Positions 10,531-20,346 of a DNA stretch of 64,000 nucleotides are shown piece by piece. The notes beneath the pieces were generated by a model that did no database searches, was not told the DNA's origin, and saw nothing but the letters and a program-made list of their open reading frames with translations. Numbering within the stretch: the first letter of the stretch is position 1; each line of letters starts with the position of its first letter. A program made the translations under genes and the position numbers. Source of the stretch: Microbacterium amylolyticum (lineage in GTDB: Bacteria > Actinomycetota > Actinomycetes > Actinomycetales > Microbacteriaceae); NCBI RefSeq assembly GCF_011046975.1, contig NZ_CP049253.1, forward strand, positions 1 through 64,000, read 5' to 3'.

Positions 10531-10836
10531 GTGGGTCTCATTGGGTTCGTCGCAGGAATCCTGCACCTTCTTCTCTCGCTCTACGTCCTCGTGCTCTTCG
10601 GGCGACTCATTCTTGAGTACATCCCGATGTTCAACAGGGAGTGGCGTCCGCAGGGTGGCATGGTCGTCGTCTGCGAGATCATCTACACGATCACGGACCC
10701 ACCCATCATGTTCTTCCGTCGCCACATCCCGCCACTCCGGCTGGGTGCGATAGCGATCGACCTGGGATTCGCCCTCACGATGCTTCTCTGCTTCGTGGCG
10801 ATGTGGATTCTCAGGGCGATGGTGATCGTATTCTGA
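10531..10836 (+). CDS. YggT-family small membrane protein
   Basis: A 101-residue protein of the YggT family (DUF167-neighbour type), with two clusters of hydrophobic helices and the family pattern RLILEYIPMF, then a TDPPIMFFRRHIPPLR stretch. The function is not firmly known; conserved co-location with sepF and divIVA suggests a role at the envelope or division site. The GTG start at 10531 is preceded at a distance of 6 bases by TAGGGT (10519-10524), a good -10 box, so the message is probably leaderless. Confidence 0.85.
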   Translation: MGLIGFVAGILHLLLSLYVLVLFGRLILEYIPMFNREWRPQGGMVVVCEIIYTITDPPIMFFRRHIPPLRLGAIAIDLGFALTMLLCFVAMWILRAMVIVF

Positions 10837-10887
10837 TGAGAAGTTCTGATCTACCATGATGTCCACCATCGAAAGAGGGGCCACACC

Positions 10888-11493
10888 ATGTCACTGACGC
10901 CGGAAGACGTCGTAACAAAGCAGTTCCAGCACGTCCGCTTCAAGGAGGGTTTCGACCCCGACGAGGTTGATGACTTCCTGGATGAGATCGTCGTCGAATG
11001 GCGTAAGACGATCGAAGAGAACGAGCAGCTCAAGGCTCGCGTCGCTGAGCTCGAATCCTCTGGTGCCCCAGCGGCCGAGGCACCCGCTCCTGATGCGGTC
11101 CCCGTTGCCGAGAGCGCCGCAGCGGAGCCCGAGGCCGTTGCCGCCGAGCCCGATGTGACCAGCACCGCCTCGAACGCGGCGGGCATCATTGCCCGCGCCG
11201 AGCGCCTGCATGACGAGCACGTTGCCGAGGGCGAGGCTCAGGCCGCCAAGCTCGTCGGCGATGCTGAGGCGAAGGCCGCCAGCATCGTGTCGGCAGCAGA
11301 AGCGAAGCAGCGCGAGATCTCGCACAAGCTCGACACCGAGCGTAAGAGCCTCGAGGGTCGTATCACCGAGCTGCGTCAGTTCGAGCGCGACTACCGTCTG
11401 CAGCTGCGCAACTACTTCGAACAGAAGCTTGCGGATCTCGACGGCCCCGGTTCGGCCACGACTGGCGCCGGCGCATCGTCGCTCGGTCTCTGA
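10888..11493 (+). CDS. divIVA: DivIVA/Wag31-type polar growth scaffold
   Basis: DivIVA is the curvature-sensing coiled-coil protein that recruits the wall-elongation machinery to the poles of rod-shaped actinobacteria and is usually essential there. The 201-residue protein carries the N-terminal membrane-binding DivIVA domain (LTPEDVVTKQFQHVRFKEGFD), a first coiled coil to about residue 60, an alanine/proline-rich linker near 60-90, and a long second coiled coil (heptad-rich, about 105-180). An AAAGAGGGG ribosome-binding site lies just ahead of the ATG. The linker is rich in Ala, Pro and Glu, as usual for this family. Confidence 0.93.
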   Translation: MSLTPEDVVTKQFQHVRFKEGFDPDEVDDFLDEIVVEWRKTIEENEQLKARVAELESSGAPAAEAPAPDAVPVAESAAAEPEAVAAEPDVTSTASNAAGIIARAERLHDEHVAEGEAQAAKLVGDAEAKAASIVSAAEAKQREISHKLDTERKSLEGRITELRQFERDYRLQLRNYFEQKLADLDGPGSATTGAGASSLGL

Positions 11494-11503
11494 CGATCAC
11501 CCT

Positions 11504-12061
11504 GTGAAGGAACGTCACCCTCTTCCTGCCCCGGCGGCCGGCATCACGATCGCGCTTCTCGCGATTGTTGTGCTGGCCGCCGACCAGGTCACCAAGTACA
11601 TCGCCGTTGAGCATCTGACGGAACGGGAAACCGTTCCTGTGCTGGGCGAGGCATTGCAGTGGTTGCTGATCTACAACCCTGGAGCCGCGTTCTCGATGGG
11701 TGAAGGGGTCACGTGGATTTTCACGATCGCCCCCGCCGTCGTCGTGACGGTGATCGTGTTTTTGGCGATAACGCGCGTGCGGTCGCGTCTGTGGAGCGTC
11801 ACGCTCGGACTTCTTCTCGGAGGAGTCCTCGGTAACCTCACGGACCGGCTCTTCCGCGAACCCGGGTTTGGCCACGGCCACGTTGTCGATTTCATCCTGA
11901 CGCCGTGGATGTGGTTCTGGACGAACCCGGCGATCTACAACGTCGCCGACATCTTCATCGTCAGCAGCATGGTCGGCGTCGCGATTCTCATCATTACCGG
12001 GCTGAACCTGGACGGTTCTCGCGAACCGAAGAAGGCGGAAACGGGCGCGTCGGATGAGTGA
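11504..12061 (+). CDS. lspA: Lipoprotein signal peptidase (SPase II)
   Basis: LspA cleaves the signal peptide of diacylglyceryl-modified prolipoproteins in the membrane, for example ctaC and the lipoproteins in this window. The GTG at 11504 gives a 185-residue protein with four membrane segments. The two catalytic aspartates of this family are visible in [11 protein letters not shown] (near residue 109) and YNVADIFI (near 147); IYNPGAAFS near residue 50 is the third signature. The downstream gene begins inside this one's 3' end, so the two are probably co-translated. Confidence 0.94.
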   Translation: MKERHPLPAPAAGITIALLAIVVLAADQVTKYIAVEHLTERETVPVLGEALQWLLIYNPGAAFSMGEGVTWIFTIAPAVVVTVIVFLAITRVRSRLWSVTLGLLLGGVLGNLTDRLFREPGFGHGHVVDFILTPWMWFWTNPAIYNVADIFIVSSMVGVAILIITGLNLDGSREPKKAETGASDE

Positions 12062-12983
12062 ATTCCGCCGACTTCCGGTACCCGATGGGCTCGAAGGTTC
12101 ACGCGTCGATGCCGCTCTGGCCAAGATGCTGGGTTTTTCGCGTACGTTTGCCTCCGAGGTCATCGCTGAGGGCGGCGTTCGTATCGACGACCAGGTGGCG
12201 TCGAAGTCCGATCGTCTGTCGGCTGGTGCCTGGCTTGACGTCGAATGGACCGAAAAGGGCGAGCCGCAGGTGGTGCCCATGGAGGTGCCGGGCCTCGAGA
12301 TCGTGCACGAGGACGATCACATCGTGGTCGTCAACAAGCCGACGGGCGTTGCAGCGCACCCCTCCGTCGGGTGGGACGGGCCGACTGTTCCCGGCGCTCT
12401 CCTCGCCGCCGGCATCACCATCGCGACAACGGGGGCCGCCGAACGGCAGGGCATCGTGCACCGGCTGGACGTCGGAACGAGCGGGCTCATGGTTGTTGCC
12501 AAGAGCGAGCATGCCTACACGCTGTTGAAGCGTGCCTTCAAGGAACGCACGGTCGACAAGATCTACCACACGGTTGTGCAGGGCCATCCTGATCCGCTCG
12601 CCGGTACGATCGACGCGCCGATCGGTCGCCACCCCAGCCACTCGTGGAAGTTTGCGGTGACACCCGACGGCAAGGACTCGATCACTCACTACGAGACGAT
12701 CGAGGCGTTTCCGCGTGCGTCACTGCTTGAGGTTCATCTCGAGACGGGGCGAACACACCAGATTCGTGTGCACATGGCGGCGCACCGCCACCCGTGTGTT
12801 GGTGACCCTCTGTACGGTTCGGACCCGACGCTCACGGAACGCCTCGGGCTCACACGACAGTGGCTACACGCGCATCAGCTGGCGTTCACGCACCCGGCCA
12901 CAGGTGACTGGGTACAATTCGAAGCGGCTTATCCCGCAGATCTGCAGCACGCACTGAACCTGCTGCGCGACGCAGCGGCGTAG
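12054..12983 (+). CDS. RluA/RluD-family RNA pseudouridine synthase
   Basis: This 309-residue enzyme isomerises uridines to pseudouridine, most likely in 23S rRNA. It has an N-terminal S4-type RNA-binding domain (about residues 12-75) and the RluA catalytic domain with the motif [15 protein letters not shown] near 136-150, whose aspartate is the nucleophile. The [12 protein letters not shown] and [11 protein letters not shown] motifs are also intact. The lspA-rluD order with overlap is common in Gram-positive bacteria. The exact rRNA site cannot be told from sequence, so I do not assign a symbol. Confidence 0.93.
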   Translation: MSEFRRLPVPDGLEGSRVDAALAKMLGFSRTFASEVIAEGGVRIDDQVASKSDRLSAGAWLDVEWTEKGEPQVVPMEVPGLEIVHEDDHIVVVNKPTGVAAHPSVGWDGPTVPGALLAAGITIATTGAAERQGIVHRLDVGTSGLMVVAKSEHAYTLLKRAFKERTVDKIYHTVVQGHPDPLAGTIDAPIGRHPSHSWKFAVTPDGKDSITHYETIEAFPRASLLEVHLETGRTHQIRVHMAAHRHPCVGDPLYGSDPTLTERLGLTRQWLHAHQLAFTHPATGDWVQFEAAYPADLQHALNLLRDAAA

Positions 12984-13032
12984 CCTGCGGCGGCCGTTGA
13001 CGGCGCGGCGCGAGAAATGGCACGCTGGCCGC

Positions 13033-13605
13033 ATGGCAATTCAGGTGCGTGCAGCTCGCGATTTCGAGGGCGTCCGAGCACTCGTCGGCCCAAAGCGCGC
13101 CGATGCGAACGTCTGCTGGTGCCTGAGCCACCGCGTCACGGCGAAACAAAACCGCGAGCTGGTCTGACCGGCCCGCGGCGAGTTCATGCGGTCGCTGTGT
13201 GAATCGGAACAGCCGCCGGGCGTTCTCGCCTACGACGGTAACAACGTCGTGGGATGGGCGGCTGTTGCGCCGCGCAGCGAGACCCAGTATGCGCGTAGCC
13301 GCACCATTCCCGTCATCGATGATCTGCCGGTGTGGTCTGCCTGGTGTTTTCGCGTGCGGCCCGGTCACCGTGGAACGGGCGTCTTGGATCACGTGTTGCG
13401 CGGCGCTGTTGAGTTCGCACGCGAGAATGGCGCGCCGGCCATCGAGGGTTACCCCGTTGACAACGCGGGAGCCAAGGTGGATCAGACGATGGCGTTCGTC
13501 GGCTTCCGCGCCATGTTCGAGCGAGCCGGATTTTCCGAGGTGTCCGAGACCTCCTCTGTGTCGGGGGGATTTCCGCGCGTTCTGATGCGCCGCGATCTGC
13601 GCTGA
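13033..13605 (+). pseudogene. GNAT acetyltransferase gene with in-frame TGA
   Basis: Translation from the ATG at 13033 reads as a GNAT-like N-terminus (including VCWCLSHRV) for 44 codons, hits TGA at 13165-13167, and then continues in the same frame as ARGEFMRSL and a normal acetyltransferase core: GWAAVAPRSE, then FRVRPGHRGTGV, the acetyl-CoA loop, through to 13605. The reading frame therefore appears intact except for one nonsense codon, compatible with a CGA-to-TGA change. Re-initiation at the ATG at 13186 could still make a 139-residue protein. I see no sign of selenocysteine use. A sequencing error is the main alternative. Confidence 0.75.
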
Positions 13606-13687
13606 CTCACCGCGGGCTGCTCTGCGCTCGGCGAAAGACAACACGCGCCGCGGCTTTCGCGGGCGGCGACCGCGTAACATCGCGAGC

Positions 13688-14551
13688 ATGGCAACGATCG
13701 TGATCACGGGCGCCAGTGACGGAATCGGCGCAGCCGCCGCGGCGCAGATCGCCGCATCCGGAGAGGATCGCCTGGTGCTCGTCGGTCGTTCGCCGCAGAA
13801 GACGCGCGCTGTCGCTGAACGGACCGGGGCGGAACATCTCATCGCCGACTATGCCGATCTTTCCCAGGTGCATGAGGCGGCGGCGGTTCTTCTCGATCGC
13901 TGTGATCGGATCGATGTCCTGGCGAACAATGCGGGCGGTCTCTTTCCCGGGCCCATTCTCACGCCCGATGGGTTCGAGCAGACATTCCAGATCAACCACC
14001 TCGCGCCGTTTCTGCTGACACATCTGCTCATGGACCGTCTCGTGGATAGCGGCGCGGCGATCGTGAACACCGCGAGCATCGCGGCGAAGCTGTACGCACG
14101 ACCGGACATGGACGATTTCGACACGCAGCGGGGCTACGGCGAGAGCCGTGCATACGGGAACGCAAAACTCGCCAACATCCTTCACGCGAAGGGGCTGCAC
14201 GCGCGGTTCCATTCGCGAGGAATCTCGGCGATGGCTTTCCATCCCGGTGTGATCGCGACGAACTTCGCGTCGGGGGCACAGGGGTCATTCCGCGGCCTGT
14301 ATCACGGGCTTTTTTCCGGGTTGCTGACCCGGCAGGACACCGGCGGGGCTCGTTTGGCGCACTTTCTCCGGGGCGAGCCCGGAACCACATGGCGATCAGG
14401 CGAGTTCTACGGACCGAAAAAGCGAATTTCTCGCACGCATCCGGTCGCCGCGGATACCGCCTTCGTCGACGAGCACTGGCGACGGAGCGCCGAGATGCTC
14501 GGTCTGCGGGATACCCCTCGCACATCGTCTCGGGCGGCAGAAGAGTCGTAG
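13688..14551 (+). CDS. Short-chain dehydrogenase/reductase
   Basis: A 287-residue classical-type SDR oxidoreductase. The cofactor-binding TGASDGIG is at residues 7-14, the NNAG motif near 84, the catalytic serine in NTASIAAK near 122 and the YGNAK catalytic Tyr/Lys pair near 154-158. The substrate cannot be inferred; the closest architecture is that of retinol-dehydrogenase-like/WW-domain oxidoreductase-type SDRs, which have the same FQINHLAPFLLT segment. A TAACAT -10 box at 13675-13680 lies 7 bases from the ATG, suggesting a leaderless transcript independent of the broken GNAT gene upstream. Confidence 0.88.
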   Translation: MATIVITGASDGIGAAAAAQIAASGEDRLVLVGRSPQKTRAVAERTGAEHLIADYADLSQVHEAAAVLLDRCDRIDVLANNAGGLFPGPILTPDGFEQTFQINHLAPFLLTHLLMDRLVDSGAAIVNTASIAAKLYARPDMDDFDTQRGYGESRAYGNAKLANILHAKGLHARFHSRGISAMAFHPGVIATNFASGAQGSFRGLYHGLFSGLLTRQDTGGARLAHFLRGEPGTTWRSGEFYGPKKRISRTHPVAADTAFVDEHWRRSAEMLGLRDTPRTSSRAAEES

Positions 14552-14625
14552 CGTCGCGGGTGTTGTCTGCGCGCATCGCTCGCTCCCACGACCTGCGCAG
14601 TCGGCGATCACGTGGGGGACACGGC

Positions 14626-15198
14626 CTAGCGCGGAACCCCATCGTCGAACACCTGCGCGAGCGCGATTGCCGCGGGGTTGTCGGCTCCTGTGCTCTGAAA
14701 GCTGACATCCGCGCTTCCTGTGGCCTGAGCGATGATCATGGCCGTGCGCTGATCGCCAATGGCCAGAGCGCAGCCGCCAACGGGTGTTTCTCCGGGGGCG
14801 AGGCTCATGCTCGGGGAGGCGCCGATGGTCCCCGCAACCGCCCGGTAACTGCTCGTCTCGAACGACTCGCCGAAGTGGCATCCGTTGTCGAAGAGCCCCG
14901 CTCCAATCCATGCGAAATGCTCTTCTGCGGCGTCCTGCTCGTCGTACTCGGTGACGTCGATGATGACGAGGGATGGTCCGCCGGGACTGTCTTCGTCTGA
15001 GACCCACGAACAGCGTTCCGCGTACGCATTGTGCTCGCACTCGGGACGACCGCCCACGGCGATTCCGCGTTCTTCTAGCGTCTCGAGCGGGCCTGTTCCC
15101 GCCGGGGCGGTGGCGGCGATCGGCGGCGAGCACCCGACGAGAGCGGCCGCGGCGATGGCGAGGAATCCGAGCGTTGCGGTGCGGAGCGGTGCGATCAC
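14626..15198 (-). CDS. Putative secreted lipoprotein
   Basis: A 190-residue minus-strand protein starting at the GTG at 15198, which has an AGGAGA ribosome-binding site; the frame is open much further upstream (to 16158) but that is antisense to dnaE. The N-terminus is a lipoprotein signal: basic start, hydrophobic stretch, then lipobox LVGC (cysteine near residue 23), followed by an Ala/Pro-rich linker. Cysteines at positions such as PECEHNAYAERC suggest a disulphide-bonded external domain. I do not recognise a specific family; it loosely resembles the small actinobacterial lipoproteins of the DUF3558 type. Confidence 0.75.
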   Translation of the reverse strand: MIAPLRTATLGFLAIAAAALVGCSPPIAATAPAGTGPLETLEERGIAVGGRPECEHNAYAERCSWVSDEDSPGGPSLVIIDVTEYDEQDAAEEHFAWIGAGLFDNGCHFGESFETSSYRAVAGTIGASPSMSLAPGETPVGGCALAIGDQRTAMIIAQATGSADVSFQSTGADNPAAIALAQVFDDGVPR

Positions 15199-15234
15199 GT
15201 GTGTCTCCTGGAAGGTTGAGCACGAGGCGGTGCA

Positions 15235-15293
15235 ACGAGGAGGGCCAGCGCCCGCGGTGACGGCTGGGGGAGAGGGGCGAAGGCCCTCCTCGT
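15235..15293. repeat. 12-bp inverted repeat in the lipoprotein-dnaE intergenic region
   Basis: Arms at 15235-15246 (ACGAGGAGGGCC) and 15282-15293 are perfect reverse complements separated by 35 bases. The location, between two divergently transcribed genes, makes a terminator unlikely. It may be an operator pair or a leader structure of the lipoprotein or dnaE transcript. No T-run follows on either strand. Confidence 0.4.
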
Positions 15294-15456
15294 GTTTCCG
15301 ACCGGTGGCCGGTGAGACGATCTTGCCGGGGCGGCGGCGCATTCCGCGGCGAGAGTCCCTGATCGGTGGACAAGTTCGCGATTTCCACGCTGTGGAGAGC
15401 CTGTCCGGGGCTTCCGACTCGGAGAAGAGTGAGGCGCGGGTACCTAGAATCGAGGC

Positions 15457-18400
15457 ATGGCTTCCGACTCCTTTGTGCACCTTCATGTCCACAGCGAGTA
15501 TTCGATGCTGGACGGTGCGGCGAAGCTCAGCGACATGACCAAGGCCGCGGCAGAGATGAACATGCCGGCGATCGCGGTGACCGACCACGGCAACAACTAC
15601 GCCTCCTACGAGTTCTACAAGGCCGCTAAGGCGCAGGGCATCAAGCCGATCATCGGACTCGAGGCCTATGTCACACCCGGAACCCACCGCGCAGACAGAA
15701 CGCGCGTGGCCTGGGGAACGTCCGAGCAAAAGCGCGACGATGTCTCGGGATCCGGTGCCTACACCCACATGACGATGTGGGCGGAGAACAAGCCGGGCAT
15801 GCATAATCTGTTCCGGCTGAGCTCTCTCGCCAGCATCGAGGGCTACTACTTCAAGCCACGCATGGACCGGGAGCTGCTCAACCGGTATGCGAAGGGGATC
15901 ATCGCCACAACCGGGTGCCCGTCCGGCGAGATCCAAACGCGCCTGCGGCTCGGCCAATACGACGAAGCGCGAGAAGCTGCGGCGGAGTTCCAAGACATCT
16001 TCGGGCGAGAGAACTACTTCGCGGAACTCATGGATCACGGTCTCGACATCGAGCGGCGCGTCATCGGCGATCTGCTCAAGATCGCCAAAGACCTCAAGAT
16101 CCCGCTCGTTGCCACCAACGACTCGCACTACACCCACCAGCACGACGCAAGCGCGCACGAGGCGCTGCTGTGCGTTCAGTCGGGGTCAACGCTCGACAAC
16201 CCGAATCGCTTCAAGTTCGACGGCGATGGCTACTACATCAAGTCGGCCGCGGAAATGCGGCAGATGTTCCGTGATCACCCCGAGGCGTGTGACAACACGC
16301 TTCTGATCGCCGAACGGTGCAACATCGAGTTCGACCAGTCAGCCAACTACATGCCGCGATTCCCCGTTCCCGAAGGCGAGACGGAGGAGAGCTGGTTCGT
16401 CAAGGAGGTCGAAAAGGGCCTGCACTACCGCTACCCGAACGGGATTTCTGACGAGGTCCGCAAACGGGCGGAATACGAAATCGGGATCATCGCCCAGATG
16501 GGCTTCCCCGGCTACTTCCTCGTCGTTGCGGACTTCATCAACTGGTCGAAGGACAAGGGCATCCGTGTGGGCCCCGGGCGCGGCTCCGGCGCCGGCTCGA
16601 TGGTGGCGTACGCAATGCGCATCACCGATCTCGACCCCATCGAGCACGGCCTCATCTTCGAGCGATTCCTTAACCCCGACCGTGTTTCCATGCCCGACTT
16701 CGACGTCGACTTCGATGACCGTCGCCGTGGCGAGACGATCAACTACGTCACCGAGAAGTACGGCTCGGAGCGTGTCGCGCAGATCGTCACCTACGGCACG
16801 ATCAAGTCGAAGCAGGCGCTGAAGGATGCGGGGCGCGTGCTCGGATTCCCGTTCAGCATGGGGGAACGGCTGACGAAGGCGATGCCGCCCGCCGTGATGG
16901 GTAAAGACATGCCGCTCGACGGCATGTTCGATCCGAAGCACCCGCGCTACAAGGAAGCGAGCGAGTTCCGCGCGACAATCGAGTCCGATCCCGAAGCCCG
17001 CACCGTGTACGACCGCGCGGTCGGCCTCGAGGGGCTCAAACGACAGTGGGGCGTGCACGCCGCTGGCGTGATCATGTCGAACGAGCCGCTCCTCGACATC
17101 ATCCCGATCATGAAGCGCGATCAGGATGGTCAGATCGTCACCCAGTTCGACTATCCCGCATCCGAGGCTCTTGGCCTGATCAAGATGGACTTCCTCGGGT
17201 TGCGCAACCTGACGATCATCTCGGACGCCCTCGACAACATCCGCACCAACCGCGGCGATGAAATCGACCTCGAGAAGCTGACGCTCGACGACCGCAAGGC
17301 CTACGAGCTGCTCGCCCGCGGAGACACGCTCGGCGTCTTCCAGCTCGACGGCGGCCCGATGCGTGCGCTTCTCCGGCTCATGAAGCCTGACAACTTCGAG
17401 GACATCTCGGCCGTTATCGCCCTGTACCGTCCGGGCCCGATGGGCGCGAATTCGCACACGAACTACGCGCTGCGCAAGAACGGCGAGCAGGCGATTACGC
17501 CGATTCACCCCGAACTCGAGGAGCCCCTGCGCGACATCCTCGACACGACGTACGGCCTCATCATCTACCAGGAGCAGGTGATGGCGATCGCGCAGAAAGT
17601 GGCGGGGTTCAGCCTGGGCCAAGCCGATATCCTCCGCCGCGCGATGGGTAAGAAGAAGAAATCCGAGCTGGACAAGCAGTACGTCGGCTTCTCGGACGGC
17701 ATGAAGGAACGAGGCTTCTCCGAGCCCGCAATTAAGGCCCTGTGGGACATCCTGCTGCCGTTCTCGGACTACGCCTTCAACAAGGCGCACTCGGCGGCAT
17801 ACGGCGTCATCTCCTACTGGACGGCGTATCTGAAGGCGCACTACCCGGCCGAGTACATGGCCGCCCTTTTGACGTCTGTCGGAGACTCGCGCGACAAGCT
17901 CGCGATGTACCTGAACGAGTGCCGACGGATGGGCATCAAGGTCCTTCCCCCTGAGGTCTCTGAATCGATCGAGTTCTTCGCCGCCGTCGGTGAGGACATC
18001 CGTTTCGGACTCGGCGCGATCCGAAACGTCGGCCACAACGTTGTCGACGGGATTATCGCTGCGCGTGAGGAGGGGCCGTACGAGTCCTTCCATGATTTCC
18101 TGCGCCGTGTTCCCGCGCAGGTCACCAACAAGCGCACGGTGGAGTCGTTGATCAAGGCTGGTGCCTTCGATCAGATGGGGGCGACCAGGCGCGCCCTCGT
18201 CGAGATTCATGAGCAGGCCGTTGAGCAGGCCGTGTCCGATAAGCGCAACGCCGCCAGCGGGGCGATCGGTTTCGACTTCGACAGCCTCTTCGACGAGCCC
18301 CAAGAAGTACATCGTGTGCCGGAGCGGCCGGAGTGGACGAAAAAAGACCTCCTCGCGTTCGAGCGCGACATGCTCGGACTCTACGTTTCCGACCACCCCC

Positions 18401-18969
18401 TTGCGGGCTTGGAGCTACCGCTCGCGAAGCACCGCTCCATCACGATCAACGATCTGCTCACGTCAGAGGATCTCGATGACGGCGATCAGGTAACAATTGC
18501 CGGACTGGTGACAACGGCGCAGCATCGTGTGGCGAAGTCGAGCGGCAACCCGTACGGCATGATCACGATCGAGGATTTCGAAGCCGAGATCACGGTGATG
18601 TTCATGGGGAAGACCTACACCGAGTTCCAACCGGTTCTTGTGCAGGACTCGATTCTCGTTGTCCGCGGGCGCGTGTCCCGACGCGACGATGGCATGAACA
18701 TCCACGCACAATCGGCTTTCGCCCCAGACGTCGGATCCGCGGACGCCTCTGGCCCGATCACGCTTGTCGTCCCTGAGCAGCGGGCAACGGAAAACGTCAT
18801 CGGCGATCTTGCCGACGTGCTCGACCGGCACACGGGTGAGACCGAAGTACGGCTGAAAATGCACAGGGGCCGTCAGGCGAAGGTTTTTGAGGTGCCGAAG
18901 CCTGTTGCGGTGTCGGCCGAGTTGTACGGCGAGTTGAAGGCGCTGCTTGGCCCGCAGTGCCTCGGCTGA
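15457..18969 (+). CDS. dnaE: DNA polymerase III alpha subunit, replicative
   Basis: The 1170-residue catalytic subunit of the chromosomal replicase. An N-terminal PHP domain (HLHVHSEYSMLDGAAKL, residues 6-22, with the metal-binding histidines) is followed by the C-family polymerase core with GPGRGSGAGSMVAY near 370, the catalytic aspartates in PDFDVDFDDRR near 410, and the AHSAAYGVISYW segment near 780. A helix-hairpin-helix and an OB fold lie towards the C-terminus. In Actinobacteria the PHP domain of DnaE1 is the proofreading exonuclease. TAGAAT at 15445-15450 sits 6 bases from the ATG, pointing to a leaderless transcript. Confidence 0.97.
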   Translation: MASDSFVHLHVHSEYSMLDGAAKLSDMTKAAAEMNMPAIAVTDHGNNYASYEFYKAAKAQGIKPIIGLEAYVTPGTHRADRTRVAWGTSEQKRDDVSGSGAYTHMTMWAENKPGMHNLFRLSSLASIEGYYFKPRMDRELLNRYAKGIIATTGCPSGEIQTRLRLGQYDEAREAAAEFQDIFGRENYFAELMDHGLDIERRVIGDLLKIAKDLKIPLVATNDSHYTHQHDASAHEALLCVQSGSTLDNPNRFKFDGDGYYIKSAAEMRQMFRDHPEACDNTLLIAERCNIEFDQSANYMPRFPVPEGETEESWFVKEVEKGLHYRYPNGISDEVRKRAEYEIGIIAQMGFPGYFLVVADFINWSKDKGIRVGPGRGSGAGSMVAYAMRITDLDPIEHGLIFERFLNPDRVSMPDFDVDFDDRRRGETINYVTEKYGSERVAQIVTYGTIKSKQALKDAGRVLGFPFSMGERLTKAMPPAVMGKDMPLDGMFDPKHPRYKEASEFRATIESDPEARTVYDRAVGLEGLKRQWGVHAAGVIMSNEPLLDIIPIMKRDQDGQIVTQFDYPASEALGLIKMDFLGLRNLTIISDALDNIRTNRGDEIDLEKLTLDDRKAYELLARGDTLGVFQLDGGPMRALLRLMKPDNFEDISAVIALYRPGPMGANSHTNYALRKNGEQAITPIHPELEEPLRDILDTTYGLIIYQEQVMAIAQKVAGFSLGQADILRRAMGKKKKSELDKQYVGFSDGMKERGFSEPAIKALWDILLPFSDYAFNKAHSAAYGVISYWTAYLKAHYPAEYMAALLTSVGDSRDKLAMYLNECRRMGIKVLPPEVSESIEFFAAVGEDIRFGLGAIRNVGHNVVDGIIAAREEGPYESFHDFLRRVPAQVTNKRTVESLIKAGAFDQMGATRRALVEIHEQAVEQAVSDKRNAASGAIGFDFDSLFDEPQEVHRVPERPEWTKKDLLAFERDMLGLYVSDHPLAGLELPLAKHRSITINDLLTSEDLDDGDQVTIAGLVTTAQHRVAKSSGNPYGMITIEDFEAEITVMFMGKTYTEFQPVLVQDSILVVRGRVSRRDDGMNIHAQSAFAPDVGSADASGPITLVVPEQRATENVIGDLADVLDRHTGETEVRLKMHRGRQAKVFEVPKPVAVSAELYGELKALLGPQCLG

Positions 18970-19039
18970 GCGTCGCCACGTCGCCGGGGCGTAGGATCTG
19001 TGGGGCGCGGACGAACCGCGCCCGGAGGGAGAATCTGCA

Positions 19040-20269
19040 GTGACTGATCAGGGATACAGCCCACAACCTCAGGGCACGACGCATCGATTTGTCGCACAGG
19101 CAACATCTGCGGAACCGATTGCGGAAGACGCGCCGAACGCACAGCAGGGACTCGGTCCGTTCACCCTCCGCGAGTGGATCGTCGGCGGTCTTGCTGCGCT
19201 CCTTCTTGTGCTGTCGTTCTTCCCCCTGGTGAGCTACGCCATGTCACCCGTTCGCCTCGCGGGCTATCTGCCCGTGTGGAGCTTCGGCTTGAGCTGGATT
19301 CCGGCGGTCGGTCTGCCCGTTGCCGCCGCGACGCTGATCGTCCTGCGACGGTTCGCTTCACAGATTCGGGGCGTTGGCGGGCTCAGCATCGACCAGTTCG
19401 CATCGGTGTCCTTCATTGCTGCGGCGTATGCGTGGTTCGATATCGTGTTCAGCGTGTCCGGCGCTGGATACGTTCTTGCCACCGGCTGGATCGCGATTCT
19501 CGTTGCGCTCGCCGGCGTCTTCTTTACGGTCTTTGCCCGTTTTGTCCCGCCGTTCCAGGAGGACTTCGTGGGCCGCGATGAGGTCCAGGCGCACATCACG
19601 GCACGCCCCGCTCGGCCTTTGGCGACTCCGGCCCCGCGTCCGGTTCCGGTTTCTTCTCCTGCCCCCGCGCCGTATTCCGCCGAGCACAATGCTGCCGCGC
19701 AGCCGCCCTTTGCTCCCCCGGCGCAGGAGGCACCAGCCAGCGATGCGCAGATCCCTGACGTGGCGGAGAGTTCCGAGCCATCGACGACGGCGATCTCCCT
19801 TGCCGACCTCGAGCGCGATCTCGCTGACCAGGCCCCTGGCGCGCAGCAGGATCCGACGGAGGTTGTCCCGGACGAAACCGGAGAGGGCCAGGCCGAGGGT
19901 TCGTCGCCGGAAGATGAGTTGGTTCCGGACGACGCTGGCGCGATCGACGCACCGGTTGCTGACGAGGGAGACAGCGGCGCATCGTCCGCGCCTGTGGCTA
20001 CCGACCTCGCGGAACGCGAGTCGGGGGAGCAGGCGGCCGCGCAGGAACAGACCCTGGTGTCGCCCGAGGCAGAAACGCATCAGCAGCCGTTCTGGGCTCT
20101 GGTGCCGGCTCCGCGCAATGTCTACGACGTCAACGGACAGCAGAGTTTCGTCGTCGGCCCCACCGCATGGGCGCTTGTTCTGGAAGATCGTGGCGACGTG
20201 TTTGTGGTTCGTCACGATGACGGCCGCATCGGTTACCTGTACGACACCAGCGGCGTTACCCGCGGCTAG
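19040..20269 (+). CDS. Membrane protein with proline/acid-rich region and SH3-like tail
   Basis: A 409-residue protein I cannot assign to a named family. Residues ~1-40 are polar; about 45-170 contain four hydrophobic segments; about 180-340 are a low-complexity Pro/Ala stretch that becomes strongly acidic, clearly disordered; the last ~60 residues (FWALVPAPRNVYDVNG to YLYDTSG) look like a small beta-rich, SH3-like module. The GTG start at 19040 has a GGAGGGAG ribosome-binding site. It stands alone between dnaE and hisD; paralogues of this layout occur in Microbacteriaceae as far as I know, without known function. Confidence 0.8.
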   Translation: MTDQGYSPQPQGTTHRFVAQATSAEPIAEDAPNAQQGLGPFTLREWIVGGLAALLLVLSFFPLVSYAMSPVRLAGYLPVWSFGLSWIPAVGLPVAAATLIVLRRFASQIRGVGGLSIDQFASVSFIAAAYAWFDIVFSVSGAGYVLATGWIAILVALAGVFFTVFARFVPPFQEDFVGRDEVQAHITARPARPLATPAPRPVPVSSPAPAPYSAEHNAAAQPPFAPPAQEAPASDAQIPDVAESSEPSTTAISLADLERDLADQAPGAQQDPTEVVPDETGEGQAEGSSPEDELVPDDAGAIDAPVADEGDSGASSAPVATDLAERESGEQAAAQEQTLVSPEAETHQQPFWALVPAPRNVYDVNGQQSFVVGPTAWALVLEDRGDVFVVRHDDGRIGYLYDTSGVTRG

Positions 20270-20346
20270 TCGCATGTGTGCCCCCGACACACGCGGGGCC
20301 CGCGGCACCTCCCTATCGATACCGATCTGACACGAAGGGCCTTCCC

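Noticed and set aside
13165-13167. In-frame TGA in the GNAT gene as a selenocysteine codon.
   Set aside because: No stem-loop of the bacterial SECIS type is evident right after it, and GNATs are not known selenoproteins.
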